From the NCBI RefSeq assembly GCF_900221005.1, contig NZ_OBQI01000006.1, forward strand, positions 248,001 to 312,000: DNA of 64,000 nt, in the 5' to 3' direction. Each line of letters starts with the position of its first letter. The first letter of the stretch is position 1. Shown here piece after piece: positions 35,244 to 43,951 of the stretch. The notes beneath the pieces were generated by a model. The model was not told the origin of the DNA. It saw nothing but the letters and a program-made list of their open reading frames with translations, and made no database searches. Both the position numbers and the translations under genes were made by a program. Source of the stretch: Blastococcus aggregatus. GTDB lineage: Bacteria > Actinomycetota > Actinomycetes > Mycobacteriales > Geodermatophilaceae.

Positions 35244-36155
35244 GTGGTCGAGGTGATGGGCGCGTTCCCTCCTGCCGACCGTCGCAGTGCCTTCGCCAAC
35301 GCCCCGGTGGGGCTGGCGCTGACGACCCCCGACGGCGTCCTGGTCGACGTGAACCCCGCGTTCTGCGCGCTGCTGGAGCGCACCGGCGAGGAGCTGTACG
35401 GCACCTCCCTGCTCGACCTGATCCACCCGGAGGGGGCGTCCGCCGCGCGGGTCGCGCACGCCGACCTGCTGGCCGACACGAGCCGGCCGATGCGGCACGA
35501 GACCCGGCTCGTGCGCGCCGGCTCCACCGTCGTCCCCGTGCAGCTGACCGCCTCCTGGGTCGAGGAGACCCCCGAAGGGCAGGCCGCGCACCTCGTCGTC
35601 ATCGTCGAGGACATCACCGAGCGCAAGGCGCTCGAGGCGCAGCTGGTGCACCGCTCGCTGCACGACCCGCTCACCGGGCTGCCCAACCGGCTGCTGTTCC
35701 AGGACCGGCTGTGGCACGCCCTGGAGCGTGGTCAGCGCGAGCGCACGCCCACCTGCGTGCTGATCATGGACCTCGACGGGTTCAAGGCCGTCAACGACGA
35801 GCTCGGCCACCCGATGGGCGACCTCGTACTGGTCGCCTTCGCCGACCGGCTGCGCTCGGTGCTGCGGGCCAGCGACACCGCGGCCCGCCTCGGCGGGGAC
35901 GAGTTCAGCATCGTCTGCGAGAACACCGACCGGCCCGACGCCGAAGTGCTCGCCGCCCGCCTGCGCGCGGCGGTGACCGCACCGCTGGAGCTCAGCGGCC
36001 ATGAGGTCTCGATCGGCATCAGCATCGGGATCGGCTCCGCGCCGGGCGGCGAGGAGCCCGGCGACGTCCACGAGCGGGTGATCCGGGCCGCGGACGACGC
36101 GATGTACGCGGACAAGGCCGCCCGGCGTCGCCGCGGGCGGCCACGCTCCCGCTGA
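35244..36155 (+). CDS. PAS-GGDEF diguanylate cyclase
   Basis: The 303-residue cytoplasmic protein has a PAS domain (FANAPVGLALTTPDGVLVDV, then the PAC ending VVIVEDITERKALEAQL) and a GGDEF domain (HDPLTGLPNRLLF, MDLDGFKAVNDELGH, ARLGGDEFSIVCE, GISIGIG). The intact GGDEF motif predicts synthesis of c-di-GMP. No clear RxxD inhibitory site lies directly upstream of the motif and there is no EAL domain. GTG at 35244 follows GGAGG. It is divergent from the HMGL-like gene. A link to the motility genes is plausible but not shown. Confidence 0.92.
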   Translation: MVEVMGAFPPADRRSAFANAPVGLALTTPDGVLVDVNPAFCALLERTGEELYGTSLLDLIHPEGASAARVAHADLLADTSRPMRHETRLVRAGSTVVPVQLTASWVEETPEGQAAHLVVIVEDITERKALEAQLVHRSLHDPLTGLPNRLLFQDRLWHALERGQRERTPTCVLIMDLDGFKAVNDELGHPMGDLVLVAFADRLRSVLRASDTAARLGGDEFSIVCENTDRPDAEVLAARLRAAVTAPLELSGHEVSIGISIGIGSAPGGEEPGDVHERVIRAADDAMYADKAARRRRGRPRSR

Positions 36156-36164
36156 GCCGCCCGG

Positions 36165-36881
36165 TCAGGCGCCGGAGGAGACCCAGCCGACGGTGTCGCG
36201 CACGCGGGCGAGGATCGCGGTGACGACGGGCAGGGCGAACCCGACGGTGGCGAACGAGACGATGAACGTCGCGTCGTCCCCGTAGAGCGTGCTCGCGCCG
36301 AGCAGGCCGATGAGCACCAGCGAGACCGTGGCGGCCAGCGCGGAGAAGAAGAGCAGGTCCGCGGACTTCCGGGCCAGCAGCCGGACGCTCCCGGTGATCA
36401 GGCCCGCCGCGCAGAGCAGGCCGGTGACGACCGTCAGCACGTAGACGGCCTCGTCGTCGCCGGAGGTCAGGCCGAACAGGAAGCCGGTGGTCATGAGGGC
36501 GGTGAGCCCGCCGGTCACGAACCCCAGGACGGCCGCGGCGGTGGCGATCCCGGGACGACCCGGCCCGGCCGGCCACGCCGGCACGCGGCCGGGCCAGTAG
36601 CCGTAGGGCTGGCCGTACCCGGGCTGCGGATAGCCCGGCGGTGGGTAGCCGGCCGGCGCGTACCCCTGCTGCGGGTAGGCCTGCTGCGGATAGGCCTGCT
36701 GCGGATAGCCCTGCTGCGGATAGCCGGGCGGCGGGCCGTAGCCGTAGGGCTGGCCGTACCCCTGCTGCGGGTATCCCTGCTGGCCAGGTGCCGGCTGGCC
36801 GTGGCCAAGCGGCGGTCCGTAGGACGGCGGCCCCGCGTAGCTCTCCGGCGTCCCCTCGTGCTCCGACCCGTGTTCGCTCAC
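36165..36881 (-). CDS. Membrane protein with Pro/Gln/Gly/Tyr-rich N-terminus
   Basis: A 238-residue protein of unknown function. The first 100 residues are a low-complexity cytoplasmic region with tandem [10 protein letters not shown] units. The rest holds about four transmembrane helices ([79 protein letters not shown]). This layout is common in actinobacterial membrane proteins of the DUF4190/RDD-like type. GTG at 36881 was chosen because the repeat region begins shortly after it. Confidence 0.75.
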   Translation of the reverse strand: MSEHGSEHEGTPESYAGPPSYGPPLGHGQPAPGQQGYPQQGYGQPYGYGPPPGYPQQGYPQQAYPQQAYPQQGYAPAGYPPPGYPQPGYGQPYGYWPGRVPAWPAGPGRPGIATAAAVLGFVTGGLTALMTTGFLFGLTSGDDEAVYVLTVVTGLLCAAGLITGSVRLLARKSADLLFFSALAATVSLVLIGLLGASTLYGDDATFIVSFATVGFALPVVTAILARVRDTVGWVSSGA

Positions 36882-36904
36882 CCGGCCAGTCTGCCGGGTG
36901 CCGG

Positions 36905-39148
36905 TCAGCGCGCCGCTGTGGCCGGCTCGCGCGTCGTCGTGCCGCTCGGTTCCTCGGCCAGCCCGGCGCCCTCGACGTCGAGGTCCGGCAGGACGCGGTC
37001 CAGCCACGCGGGCAGCCACCACGCGGAGCGGCCCAGCAGCGCCAGCACGGCCGGGACCAGCGTCATGCGCACGAGGAAGGCGTCCACCAGCACGCCGACC
37101 GCGAGGCCGAAGGCGATCGCCTTGACCGTGACGTCCTCGATGGTCACGAAGCTGGCGAACACCGAGAACATGATCAGCGCGGCGGCGACGACCACCCGCG
37201 ACGCGTGCCGGGCGCCGGTGACCACGGCCTCGCGGGGCGTGGCGCCGTGGACGTACTCCTCGCGCATCCGGGAGACGAGGAAGACCTCGTAGTCCATGGC
37301 CAGGCCGAACAGGATCGCCATGAGCATGATCGGCAGGAAGCTGATCACCGGGCCGGTGGCCGGCACGCCGAGCAGGTCGGCCAGCCAGCCCCACTGGAAG
37401 ACCGCGACCACCGCACCGAACGAGGCCGCCACCGAGAGCAGGAAGCCGACGGCGGCCTTGATCGGCACCAGGATCGAGCGGAACACCAACAGCAGCAGGA
37501 CCAGCGCCAGGCCCACGACGACCAGGGCGAACGGGAGCAGGGCGTCGGCGAGCCGCTCGGAGATGTCGATGCCGACGGCGGTCTGCCCGGTGACGGCGAA
37601 CTCGGCGCCGGTCTGCGCCTCGAGGTCGCCGGCCAGCGTGCGCAGCTCGGCGACGACGTCGTGGGTCGCCTCGTCCTGCGGGCCGGTCTCCGGGATGACG
37701 CTCACGATCGCCGCCGTCCCGCCGGGCAGCGGCGTGGGCTGCGCGACGAGCACGCCGTCCAGACCGCCCTCGAACTCGCCGGGCGTGCCGGTCGGGGTGC
37801 CGGCGATCGCGACGGCGACGTCCTCCAGCGTCTGCTGGGCCGTGGCCGGGTCGAGGTCCTCGACGAGCACGACGAGCGGGCCGTTGAGGCCGGGGCCGAA
37901 GTACTCGCTGACCAAGTCGTAGGCCTGCCGCTGCGGCGTCTCCTCGGCGGCGGCGGAGTTGTCCGGCAGCGCGAGCTCGAGCTGCGGCGCGGGCAGCGCC
38001 AGGACGAGCAGCCCGGCCAGCGCGGCGAGCACGGTGACCAGCGGCCGGGCGGTGATCAGCCGGGTCCACCGGGCACCGAGCGAGCCGCCGGCCCCGGTGT
38101 TCTCCGCGGCGGCCGTTTCGCGCCGCGCCGCGCGGGAGCCGGGCCTGGGCGCCAGGCGCTGCCCGGCGAACCCGAGCAGCGCCGGCAGCAGCGTCAGCGC
38201 CACGAGGACGGCGACGAGGACGGTGCCGGCAGCCCCGATGCCCATGACGGTGAGGAACGGGATGCCGACGACGGCCAGCCCGGAGAGCGCGATGATCACC
38301 GTGAGCCCGGCGAAGACGACCGCCGAGCCGGCGGTGCCGACCGCCCGGGCGGCGGACTCCAGGGGCGGCATGCCCCCGGCCAGCTGGGTGCGGTGCCGGG
38401 ACAGGATGAACAGCGTGTAGTCGATGCCGACCGCCAGGCCGATCATCAGCGCCAGCGTCGGGGCGGTCGACGACAGCGTCACCAGGTTGGAGGCCAGCAG
38501 GAGCCCGCCCATGCCGACCGCGATGCCGGCCAGGGCGATCGCCAGGTTCATCCCCGCGGCCAGCAGCGAGCCGAAGGTCAGCACGAGGACCAGGACGGCG
38601 ACCCCGACGCCGATGAACTCCAGCGGGCCGACCGAGACGCCGGTCGTGCCGAACGCGTTGCCGCCGACGGCGGTCTCGAGGCCGGCCCGCTCGGCGGGCT
38701 CCGTCGTCGTCACCAGGGCGTCCAGGGCGCCGTCGTCCAGCAGCTCGGGGGCGACGTCGAACCGGACCTGCGCGAGCGCGGCCCGGCCGTCCGCGCTCAG
38801 GCTCAGGCTCTCGAACGGGCTGACCACCCCGGCGACCTGCGGCACGTCCGCCGCCTCGGCGAGGGTCTCCTCGACGGCCGCCGTGAAGGCCGGGTCGAGG
38901 ACGGTCTGCCCCTCGGGGGCGACGAACACGATCTGCGCGCCCGCGCCGGCCGCCTCGGGGGAGAGCTCGTCGAGCCGGTCCAGCGCCTCCTGGGACTCCG
39001 AGCCCGGGATGGTGAACTCGTCGTCGAACGCACCACCCACCGTGACGAGCAGGGTGACGACGACGGCGAGCAGGAGACCCCACGCCGTCGCCACGATCCG
39101 GCGGTGGCGGAAGGCGGCGGAGCCGACGCGGGCCAGCAGGGTTGCCAT
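36905..39148 (-). CDS. MMPL-family RND-like exporter
   Basis: A 747-residue transporter with two repeats of one helix, a periplasmic domain and five helices. Proton-relay motifs are visible in the fourth helix region as [21 protein letters not shown] and, in the second half, [23 protein letters not shown] proteins export lipids, fatty acids or drugs. The adjacent TetR gene 17 bases upstream probably represses both. ATG at 39148. Confidence 0.93.
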   Translation of the reverse strand: MATLLARVGSAAFRHRRIVATAWGLLLAVVVTLLVTVGGAFDDEFTIPGSESQEALDRLDELSPEAAGAGAQIVFVAPEGQTVLDPAFTAAVEETLAEAADVPQVAGVVSPFESLSLSADGRAALAQVRFDVAPELLDDGALDALVTTTEPAERAGLETAVGGNAFGTTGVSVGPLEFIGVGVAVLVLVLTFGSLLAAGMNLAIALAGIAVGMGGLLLASNLVTLSSTAPTLALMIGLAVGIDYTLFILSRHRTQLAGGMPPLESAARAVGTAGSAVVFAGLTVIIALSGLAVVGIPFLTVMGIGAAGTVLVAVLVALTLLPALLGFAGQRLAPRPGSRAARRETAAAENTGAGGSLGARWTRLITARPLVTVLAALAGLLVLALPAPQLELALPDNSAAAEETPQRQAYDLVSEYFGPGLNGPLVVLVEDLDPATAQQTLEDVAVAIAGTPTGTPGEFEGGLDGVLVAQPTPLPGGTAAIVSVIPETGPQDEATHDVVAELRTLAGDLEAQTGAEFAVTGQTAVGIDISERLADALLPFALVVVGLALVLLLLVFRSILVPIKAAVGFLLSVAASFGAVVAVFQWGWLADLLGVPATGPVISFLPIMLMAILFGLAMDYEVFLVSRMREEYVHGATPREAVVTGARHASRVVVAAALIMFSVFASFVTIEDVTVKAIAFGLAVGVLVDAFLVRMTLVPAVLALLGRSAWWLPAWLDRVLPDLDVEGAGLAEEPSGTTTREPATAAR

Positions 39149-39165
39149 GGGGGTCTTCTCCGGGA

Positions 39166-39783
39166 TCAGTCGGTGACGGCGCGCAGCAGGCGCAGCAGGG
39201 CAATGCGTTCGAGGTCGGCGTCGGGGCCGTCGGGCGTGCGGACGGCGTCGCGCAGCGCGAGGCCGTCGTGCAGGGCCAGCAGGATGCGGGCCAGCTGACC
39301 GGCCGGGAGGGTCAGCCGCAGGCCGGTGCGGCCGAGGGTGTCGTCGATGATCGCCGTGACCCGGGCCAGCAGGGCGTCCTCGTGCTCCCGCAGGGCGCGG
39401 GCGGCCTCGGGGTGCCGGGCGGCGTGCAGCGCGAACTCGGTGCGCGCCAGCACCCAGGACCGGTCGGCGCGGAACACCGACAGGCAGCGCTCCACGGAGG
39501 CCGCGACCGGATCGGGCTCGTGCTCCAGGCCCGCGAGCTGCTGCTCGACCTGGCCGAGCTCGCGGCCGGTCTCGCGGGCGAAGAGCGCGGCGAACAGCTC
39601 GTCCTTGGTGCGGAAGCTGGAGTAGAAGGCGCCGCGGGTGAAGCCACCGCGGCGGCAGATGTCCTCGACGCTGGCGGCGGCGAAGCCCAGGTCGGCGAAG
39701 GTCTCCAGCGCGGCGTCGAGCAGCCGCTCGACGGTGTCGGCCCGGCGCCGCTTCGGCCGCGCCTCCAGGCTGTCGGTGCTCAC
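39166..39783 (-). CDS. TetR-family regulator of the MMPL exporter
   Basis: A 205-residue one-component repressor. Its HTH ([48 protein letters not shown]) is canonical for TetR, and the C-terminal helices form the ligand and dimer domain. It is transcribed ahead of the exporter, so it most likely autoregulates the pair. GTG at 39783 was chosen because the upstream open frame is non-coding in character and holds the palindromic operators. Confidence 0.92.
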   Translation of the reverse strand: MSTDSLEARPKRRRADTVERLLDAALETFADLGFAAASVEDICRRGGFTRGAFYSSFRTKDELFAALFARETGRELGQVEQQLAGLEHEPDPVAASVERCLSVFRADRSWVLARTEFALHAARHPEAARALREHEDALLARVTAIIDDTLGRTGLRLTLPAGQLARILLALHDGLALRDAVRTPDGPDADLERIALLRLLRAVTD

Positions 39784-39794
39784 GATGCACGAAT

Positions 39795-39824
39795 GTATTG
39801 GATACGGCGGTGCATCGAGTGCAC
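39795..39824. promoter_or_regulatory. Candidate TetR operators
   Basis: Two short inverted repeats lie 12-41 bases before the TetR start: GTAT-TGG-ATAC (39795-39805) and GTGCA-TCGAG-TGCAC (39810-39824). Position and symmetry fit an autoregulatory operator. No conserved consensus is known to me. Confidence 0.4.
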
Positions 39825-39867
39825 GGATGCATCGGATGTGGCGAACGTCCCACGCGCGGGATCCCAC

Positions 39868-39932
39868 CCAGGCATGGGAAGCGATACACCCGTTTCGCGG
39901 GCCAGAACGCATGTATTGCTTCCCATGCCTGG
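39868..39932. repeat. Long inverted repeat between ynfA and the TetR gene
   Basis: Two 21-base arms (39868-39888 and 39912-39932) are complementary at every position except one, which forms a G-U pair in RNA, around a 23-base loop. It could terminate the ynfA transcript, or act as a distant regulator site since its arms contain the GATACA/TGTATT elements seen in the candidate operator. Confidence 0.65.
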
Positions 39933-39955
39933 CTACGCGGGAGCGAAGAAGCGGG

Positions 39956-40291
39956 TCAGGTGGCGCGGGGGGCGTACATGATCACGGCGACGCCGACCAG
40001 GCACAGCAGGGCGCCGACGACGTCGTACCGGTCGGGCCGGAAGCCGTCGACGGCCATGCCCCACAGCAGGGAGCCGGCGACGAACACCCCGCCGTACGCG
40101 GCCAGGATGCGGCCGAAGTTCGCGTCGGGCTGCAGGGTGGCGACGAAGCCGTAGGCGCCCAGCGCGAGCACACCGGCGCCGATCCAGAGCCAGCCGCGCG
40201 ACTCGCGCACGCCCTGCCAGACCAGCCAGGCGCCCCCGATCTCGGCGATCGCGGCCAGCACGAACAGCAGGACGGAGCGCGCGACGGTCAC
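39956..40291 (-). CDS. ynfA: YnfA/UPF0060 small membrane protein
   Basis: The 111-residue protein has four helices and the UPF0060 hallmarks [44 protein letters not shown] and [19 protein letters not shown]. The family resembles small multidrug-resistance exporters; its substrate is not settled. It lies 18 bases after the VOC gene and may share the AraC-led transcript. The GTG start lacks a ribosome site. Confidence 0.92.
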   Translation of the reverse strand: MTVARSVLLFVLAAIAEIGGAWLVWQGVRESRGWLWIGAGVLALGAYGFVATLQPDANFGRILAAYGGVFVAGSLLWGMAVDGFRPDRYDVVGALLCLVGVAVIMYAPRAT

Positions 40292-40309
40292 CGGAGGACC
40301 GTAGAGCGG

Positions 40310-40729
40310 TCACCCCGCGCTGCGCGGCTCCCCCGCGTAGGTGCCGAAGGACCAGAGATTGCCCTCGGGGTCGCGGGCGGAGAACTCCGACGAGCCGTAG
40401 TCGGTGGTGCTCAGCTCCTTGACGATCGTCGCGCCGGCGGCTCCGGCCCGCGTGCGGACCGCGGCCGGGTCGGCGGTGACGACGTAGCAGGCGGCGGTGC
40501 CGGGGACGGCGGGCCAGGCGTCGTCGCCCTCGCGGACCGAGCCGAGCATCACGCCGCCCCCCTCGGGCCAGGAGAGCTGGGCGTGGTCCACCCGGTCGCC
40601 TTCCCCGTACACGGCGGTCTCCTCGAAGCCGAAGGTGTCGACGAGGAAGCGGATGAGGGCGCGGGCGTCGCGGGCGCGGAAGGCGGGCCAGACGGTGGGC
40701 TGCGGGCTGGTGCGTGGCGGAGTCGTCAT
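40310..40729 (-). CDS. VOC/glyoxalase-superfamily protein
   Basis: A 139-residue vicinal-oxygen-chelate fold protein: VWPAFRARDARALIRFLVDTFGF at the start and EFSARDPEGNLWSFGTYAGE at the end. VOC members are dioxygenases, resistance proteins or methyl-epimerases; the specific reaction cannot be inferred. It overlaps the AraC-family gene by four bases. A related protein pair (AraC plus VOC) is common and implies control by the regulator. Confidence 0.85.
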   Translation of the reverse strand: MTTPPRTSPQPTVWPAFRARDARALIRFLVDTFGFEETAVYGEGDRVDHAQLSWPEGGGVMLGSVREGDDAWPAVPGTAACYVVTADPAAVRTRAGAAGATIVKELSTTDYGSSEFSARDPEGNLWSFGTYAGEPRSAG

Positions 40730-41577
40730 GCCGAGGAGAGTGCCGCCGTCAGCGCCCGGGTGTCTTGCACGAATCCGAACTCCGCGGCCAGCCAGCGCGT
40801 CGGGGGCAGGCCGGCGAACGCCCGCCACTCGCGGGTGAGGTGCGCCTGGTCGGCGAAGCCGGTGGCCGCGGCGAGCCCGGCCAGGTCCAGCGGCCGCCCG
40901 CCGCCGGCCCGGCCGGCCAGGGCGCGGCGCGCACGGTCGAACCGGGCCACCCGGGCCGCCTCCTTCGGGCCCAGGCCGGTCTCGGCGCGGAACCGCTGCT
41001 CCAGGTGCCGGACCGACCAGCCCACCCGCGCGGCCACCTCGGCCACCGGCAGCCGGCCGCCACCCGCCGTCGTCAGGCGCCAGGCCTCGGCCACCTCCGG
41101 GCGCACCCCGTCGTCCGCCACCTGCCGGTGGAGCACCTGCTCCAGGACGGCGAAGCGCGCCGGCCAGCTCCCCGCCGCCCGCACCCGCTCCACCAGTTCG
41201 GTCCCGACCGCCCCGAGGACGTCGTCCAGCGGGCTGTCCAGCGAGGCGAGGGCGCCGGCCGGGCAGCCCAGCAGGGCCCGGGCGCCCGCGGGGGTGAGGG
41301 AGAGCTGGATGCCGGACTGCCGTCCGGAGTGGGTGATCCGCGCCGGGCGGGTGTGCAGACCGCCGACCAGCCCGTCGTAGCTCCCGGGTGGCTGTGCGGG
41401 ATCCGGGTGGGCCGCCATCTCCAGGGGGTCGTCGAGCGGCACGATCAGCGTGAGGAAGGGCGAGGGCAGGCCCAGGTGCTCACCGGGCGGCAGACCCTCG
41501 TGCCGGTAGCCGACGGCGGCGGCGACGAACGGGCGCAGGCGGGGGTGCGCGGCGTGCACCACGGACTCCTGCTCCAC
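40726..41577 (-). CDS. AraC-family transcriptional regulator
   Basis: A 283-residue regulator with an N-terminal ligand domain (VVHAAHPRLRPFVAAAVGYRH, DUF6597-like) and a C-terminal double helix-turn-helix (PVAEVAARVGWSVRHLEQRF and LAGLAAATGFADQAHLTREW). The final FVQDTRALTAAL is typical of its subfamily. It leads a short operon with the VOC gene and perhaps ynfA. GTG start. Confidence 0.9.
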   Translation of the reverse strand: MEQESVVHAAHPRLRPFVAAAVGYRHEGLPPGEHLGLPSPFLTLIVPLDDPLEMAAHPDPAQPPGSYDGLVGGLHTRPARITHSGRQSGIQLSLTPAGARALLGCPAGALASLDSPLDDVLGAVGTELVERVRAAGSWPARFAVLEQVLHRQVADDGVRPEVAEAWRLTTAGGGRLPVAEVAARVGWSVRHLEQRFRAETGLGPKEAARVARFDRARRALAGRAGGGRPLDLAGLAAATGFADQAHLTREWRAFAGLPPTRWLAAEFGFVQDTRALTAALSSA

Positions 41578-41618
41578 CGGGCCAGCATGGCCGCAGCCGA
41601 TCCCGGCGACCAGGGGGT

Positions 41619-42467
41619 TCAGCCGTCGACGGCGTCCAGGAACAACCGCAGGGTCTCCAGGAACACCTCGGGCTGCTCCGAGTGCACCCAGTGGCCGGCG
41701 TTCTTGACGCGGACCAGCCGGGTGGCCGGGAACAGCTCGTCCATGCGCTCGCGGTCCTGGGGCAGGACGTAGTGCGAGTTCGCCCCCGCGATCCAGAGCA
41801 CCGGGCCGTCGAAGGTGGCGCCGGACGGCGGGTCGGGGAAGCCGCGCAGCTCGCCGAGGTCGCGCTCGAGCAGGTCGAGGTTCAGCCGCCAGCGCCAGCC
41901 GCCGTCGGCGCCGAGCCCTTCGCGGACCAGGCTCTGCAGCAGGAAGCCGCGCACCATCCGGCTCGGGACGGCGGTGCGCAGCGCGGCGTCGGCGTCGTCA
42001 CGGGTCTCGAGCGCACCCAGGTCCATCGCCTTCATGGCGGCGATGAACGCGCCGAAGGGCGAGGCCTCCTCGTCCTCGTCGTCGGTCCGGCCGCCCTGCA
42101 GGGGGTACTCGACCGGCGCGATGTCGACGACGACCAGCGCGCGCAGCAGCTCCGGCCGGCGCAGCGCGAGCGTCATCGCCACCTTGCCGCCCATCGAGTG
42201 ACCGACGAGCGTCACCGGCTCCCCGTAGGACGCCAGTTCGGCGGCGACCAGCTCGGCCATGTCGACGTAGTCGATCCGGTCGGTCCAGGGCGAGTGGCCG
42301 TGGTTGGGCAGGTCGAGCAGCGTGACGCGGTGCCGGTCGGTGAGCCCCTTGGCGATCGTCGTCCAGTTCTTGCCCTGGCCGAACAGCCCGTGCACGAACA
42401 CCACGCGCGGGCCGGACTCGCCCAGGGTGCGTGCGTGCAGTCGCAGGTCGTCGTCCACGCCGTCCAT
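41619..42467 (-). CDS. Alpha/beta hydrolase (YbfF-like esterase)
   Basis: The 282-residue hydrolase has the HG oxyanion motif (VVFVHGLFGQGKNW), nucleophile Ser91 in LVGHSMGGKVA, and a late His in VRVKNAGHWVHSEQP. The DLPNHGHSPW motif is typical of the YbfF / 3-oxoadipate-enol-lactonase-like branch. The cap domain has an acidic insertion (GGRTDDEDEE). The natural substrate is unknown. Confidence 0.88.
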   Translation of the reverse strand: MDGVDDDLRLHARTLGESGPRVVFVHGLFGQGKNWTTIAKGLTDRHRVTLLDLPNHGHSPWTDRIDYVDMAELVAAELASYGEPVTLVGHSMGGKVAMTLALRRPELLRALVVVDIAPVEYPLQGGRTDDEDEEASPFGAFIAAMKAMDLGALETRDDADAALRTAVPSRMVRGFLLQSLVREGLGADGGWRWRLNLDLLERDLGELRGFPDPPSGATFDGPVLWIAGANSHYVLPQDRERMDELFPATRLVRVKNAGHWVHSEQPEVFLETLRLFLDAVDG

Positions 42468-42508
42468 CCCACCAGCCCGCCGGACCGGCGTCGCCCCGGG
42501 GCGCGCGG

Positions 42509-43768
42509 TCAGCGCGGCAGGACCTCGGTGACGTCGCGCGCGGCGTCCCAGCGGATGGACCCGCCCTCGAAGTCGCTCCGCCGGCCGCCGGGGACCGGGT
42601 ACTCGCCGCTGACGGGGAAGCCGAGCGCGCCTTGCTCCCAGCCCAGCTGCGCCCAGCGCGCGCGGATCGCGCCGTAGACCTCGTGCGCGCCGGTGGTCGG
42701 CGACCAGTAGATCGACGCCCCGCCCTGCCCGGCGAAGTGGTTGAACCGGCCCCGGCCGCCCGGCGTGGGCAGCTCACCGGTCACCGGGTAGCTCAGCGGG
42801 CCGAGCTCCCAGCCCAGGGCACCCCACTGCGCCCGGATCGCACCGTAGATCTCGTGCGCGCCGGTCCAGGGGTGGAAGTAGATCGAGGCGCCGCCCGATC
42901 CGGCGAAGTGCGACATCCGGCCCCAGCCGTCCGGCGTCGGCAGCTCGCCGGTGACCGGGAAGCCCAGCGGGCCGAGCTCCCAGCCCACCTGGCCGTACCG
43001 GGTCCGGATGAGCCCGTAGACCTCGTGCGCCCCGGTGGACTGCGACCAGTAGATGGAGGCGCCGTCGGGCCGGTTGAAGTGCTGCATCCAGCCCAGGCCG
43101 TACGGGGTGGGCGTCTCCCAGGTGACCGGCCCGCCGAGCGGGCCGCGCTCCTGGCCGAGGTCGATGTACCGGCGCTCGATCCAGGTCCAGCCGACGGCGA
43201 CGCGCATGTTCCGGCCGGCCTCCTCGCGCTCCCCGATGAGCGGCCACATGTTCGCCAGGCAGCCCTGCAGGCCGATCGACTGCTGCTGCATGGCCGGGGC
43301 GAGCCGGCCGCCCGCGGGGCAGTTCCGGTGGCCGAGGCCCAGCCAGTGGCCGACCTCGTGGGTGATCACGTACTGCTGGTAGGTCGCCAGCCCGTGCGGC
43401 CAGGTGGCCGTGGCCCCGCGCCAGCGATCGTCGTTGATGTAGACGTTGCGGCCCACCCGGCAGCTGTAGAAGGCGTCGCACCCGCTCTGCGCGCCGACCA
43501 CCGACGGCGCCGCCAGGATGAGGGTGAACTCGCCACCGGACGGCACCTGCTGGAAGGCCAGCGCGCCGCCGAGGCCCCATCCGCGGGCGTCGTTGAGCGT
43601 GCCCGCCGCGACGGCGGCGAGCTGCCCGAGGTCGCCGTGGACGACGCCCTGCGACACCACCGTGTAGGTGACGACCCGCTCGGCGGCCTGCGCCGGCGGG
43701 CCGATCGGGAGCAGGACGGCGGCGACCGCCGTCAGTGCTACCAGCAGTGCGCGCCAGGTCCTCGGCAT
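42509..43768 (-). CDS. Secreted DUF3152 metallopeptidase-like protein with LGFP repeats
   Basis: The 419-residue exported protein has a signal peptide (ALLVALTAVAAVLLPIGPPAQA), a DUF3152 domain with the zinc motif HEVGHWLGLGH, and about four C-terminal LGFP repeats (YGLIRTRYGQVGWELGPLGFPVT and variants). LGFP repeats bind the arabinogalactan/mycolate or peptidoglycan envelope in actinobacteria. The HExxH core suggests a zinc peptidase, although activity for DUF3152 is not established. ATG at 43768. Confidence 0.9.
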   Translation of the reverse strand: MPRTWRALLVALTAVAAVLLPIGPPAQAAERVVTYTVVSQGVVHGDLGQLAAVAAGTLNDARGWGLGGALAFQQVPSGGEFTLILAAPSVVGAQSGCDAFYSCRVGRNVYINDDRWRGATATWPHGLATYQQYVITHEVGHWLGLGHRNCPAGGRLAPAMQQQSIGLQGCLANMWPLIGEREEAGRNMRVAVGWTWIERRYIDLGQERGPLGGPVTWETPTPYGLGWMQHFNRPDGASIYWSQSTGAHEVYGLIRTRYGQVGWELGPLGFPVTGELPTPDGWGRMSHFAGSGGASIYFHPWTGAHEIYGAIRAQWGALGWELGPLSYPVTGELPTPGGRGRFNHFAGQGGASIYWSPTTGAHEVYGAIRARWAQLGWEQGALGFPVSGEYPVPGGRRSDFEGGSIRWDAARDVTEVLPR

Positions 43769-43951
43769 GGGCTGCTCCTCGCCGACGGCGGCCGGGGGGC
43801 CACGACGCGGTGGACCGTAACCGTGACGGCCGGCACCCGGAACCCCTCGACCTGCGGCGGCAACCGCCCGCGACGCGACATGCCCGCCCGGCGCGACGGA
43901 TCCGTCGGAGGCGACGCCTACCGTGCCCCGGGACGAGGGGGAGGTGCGGGC

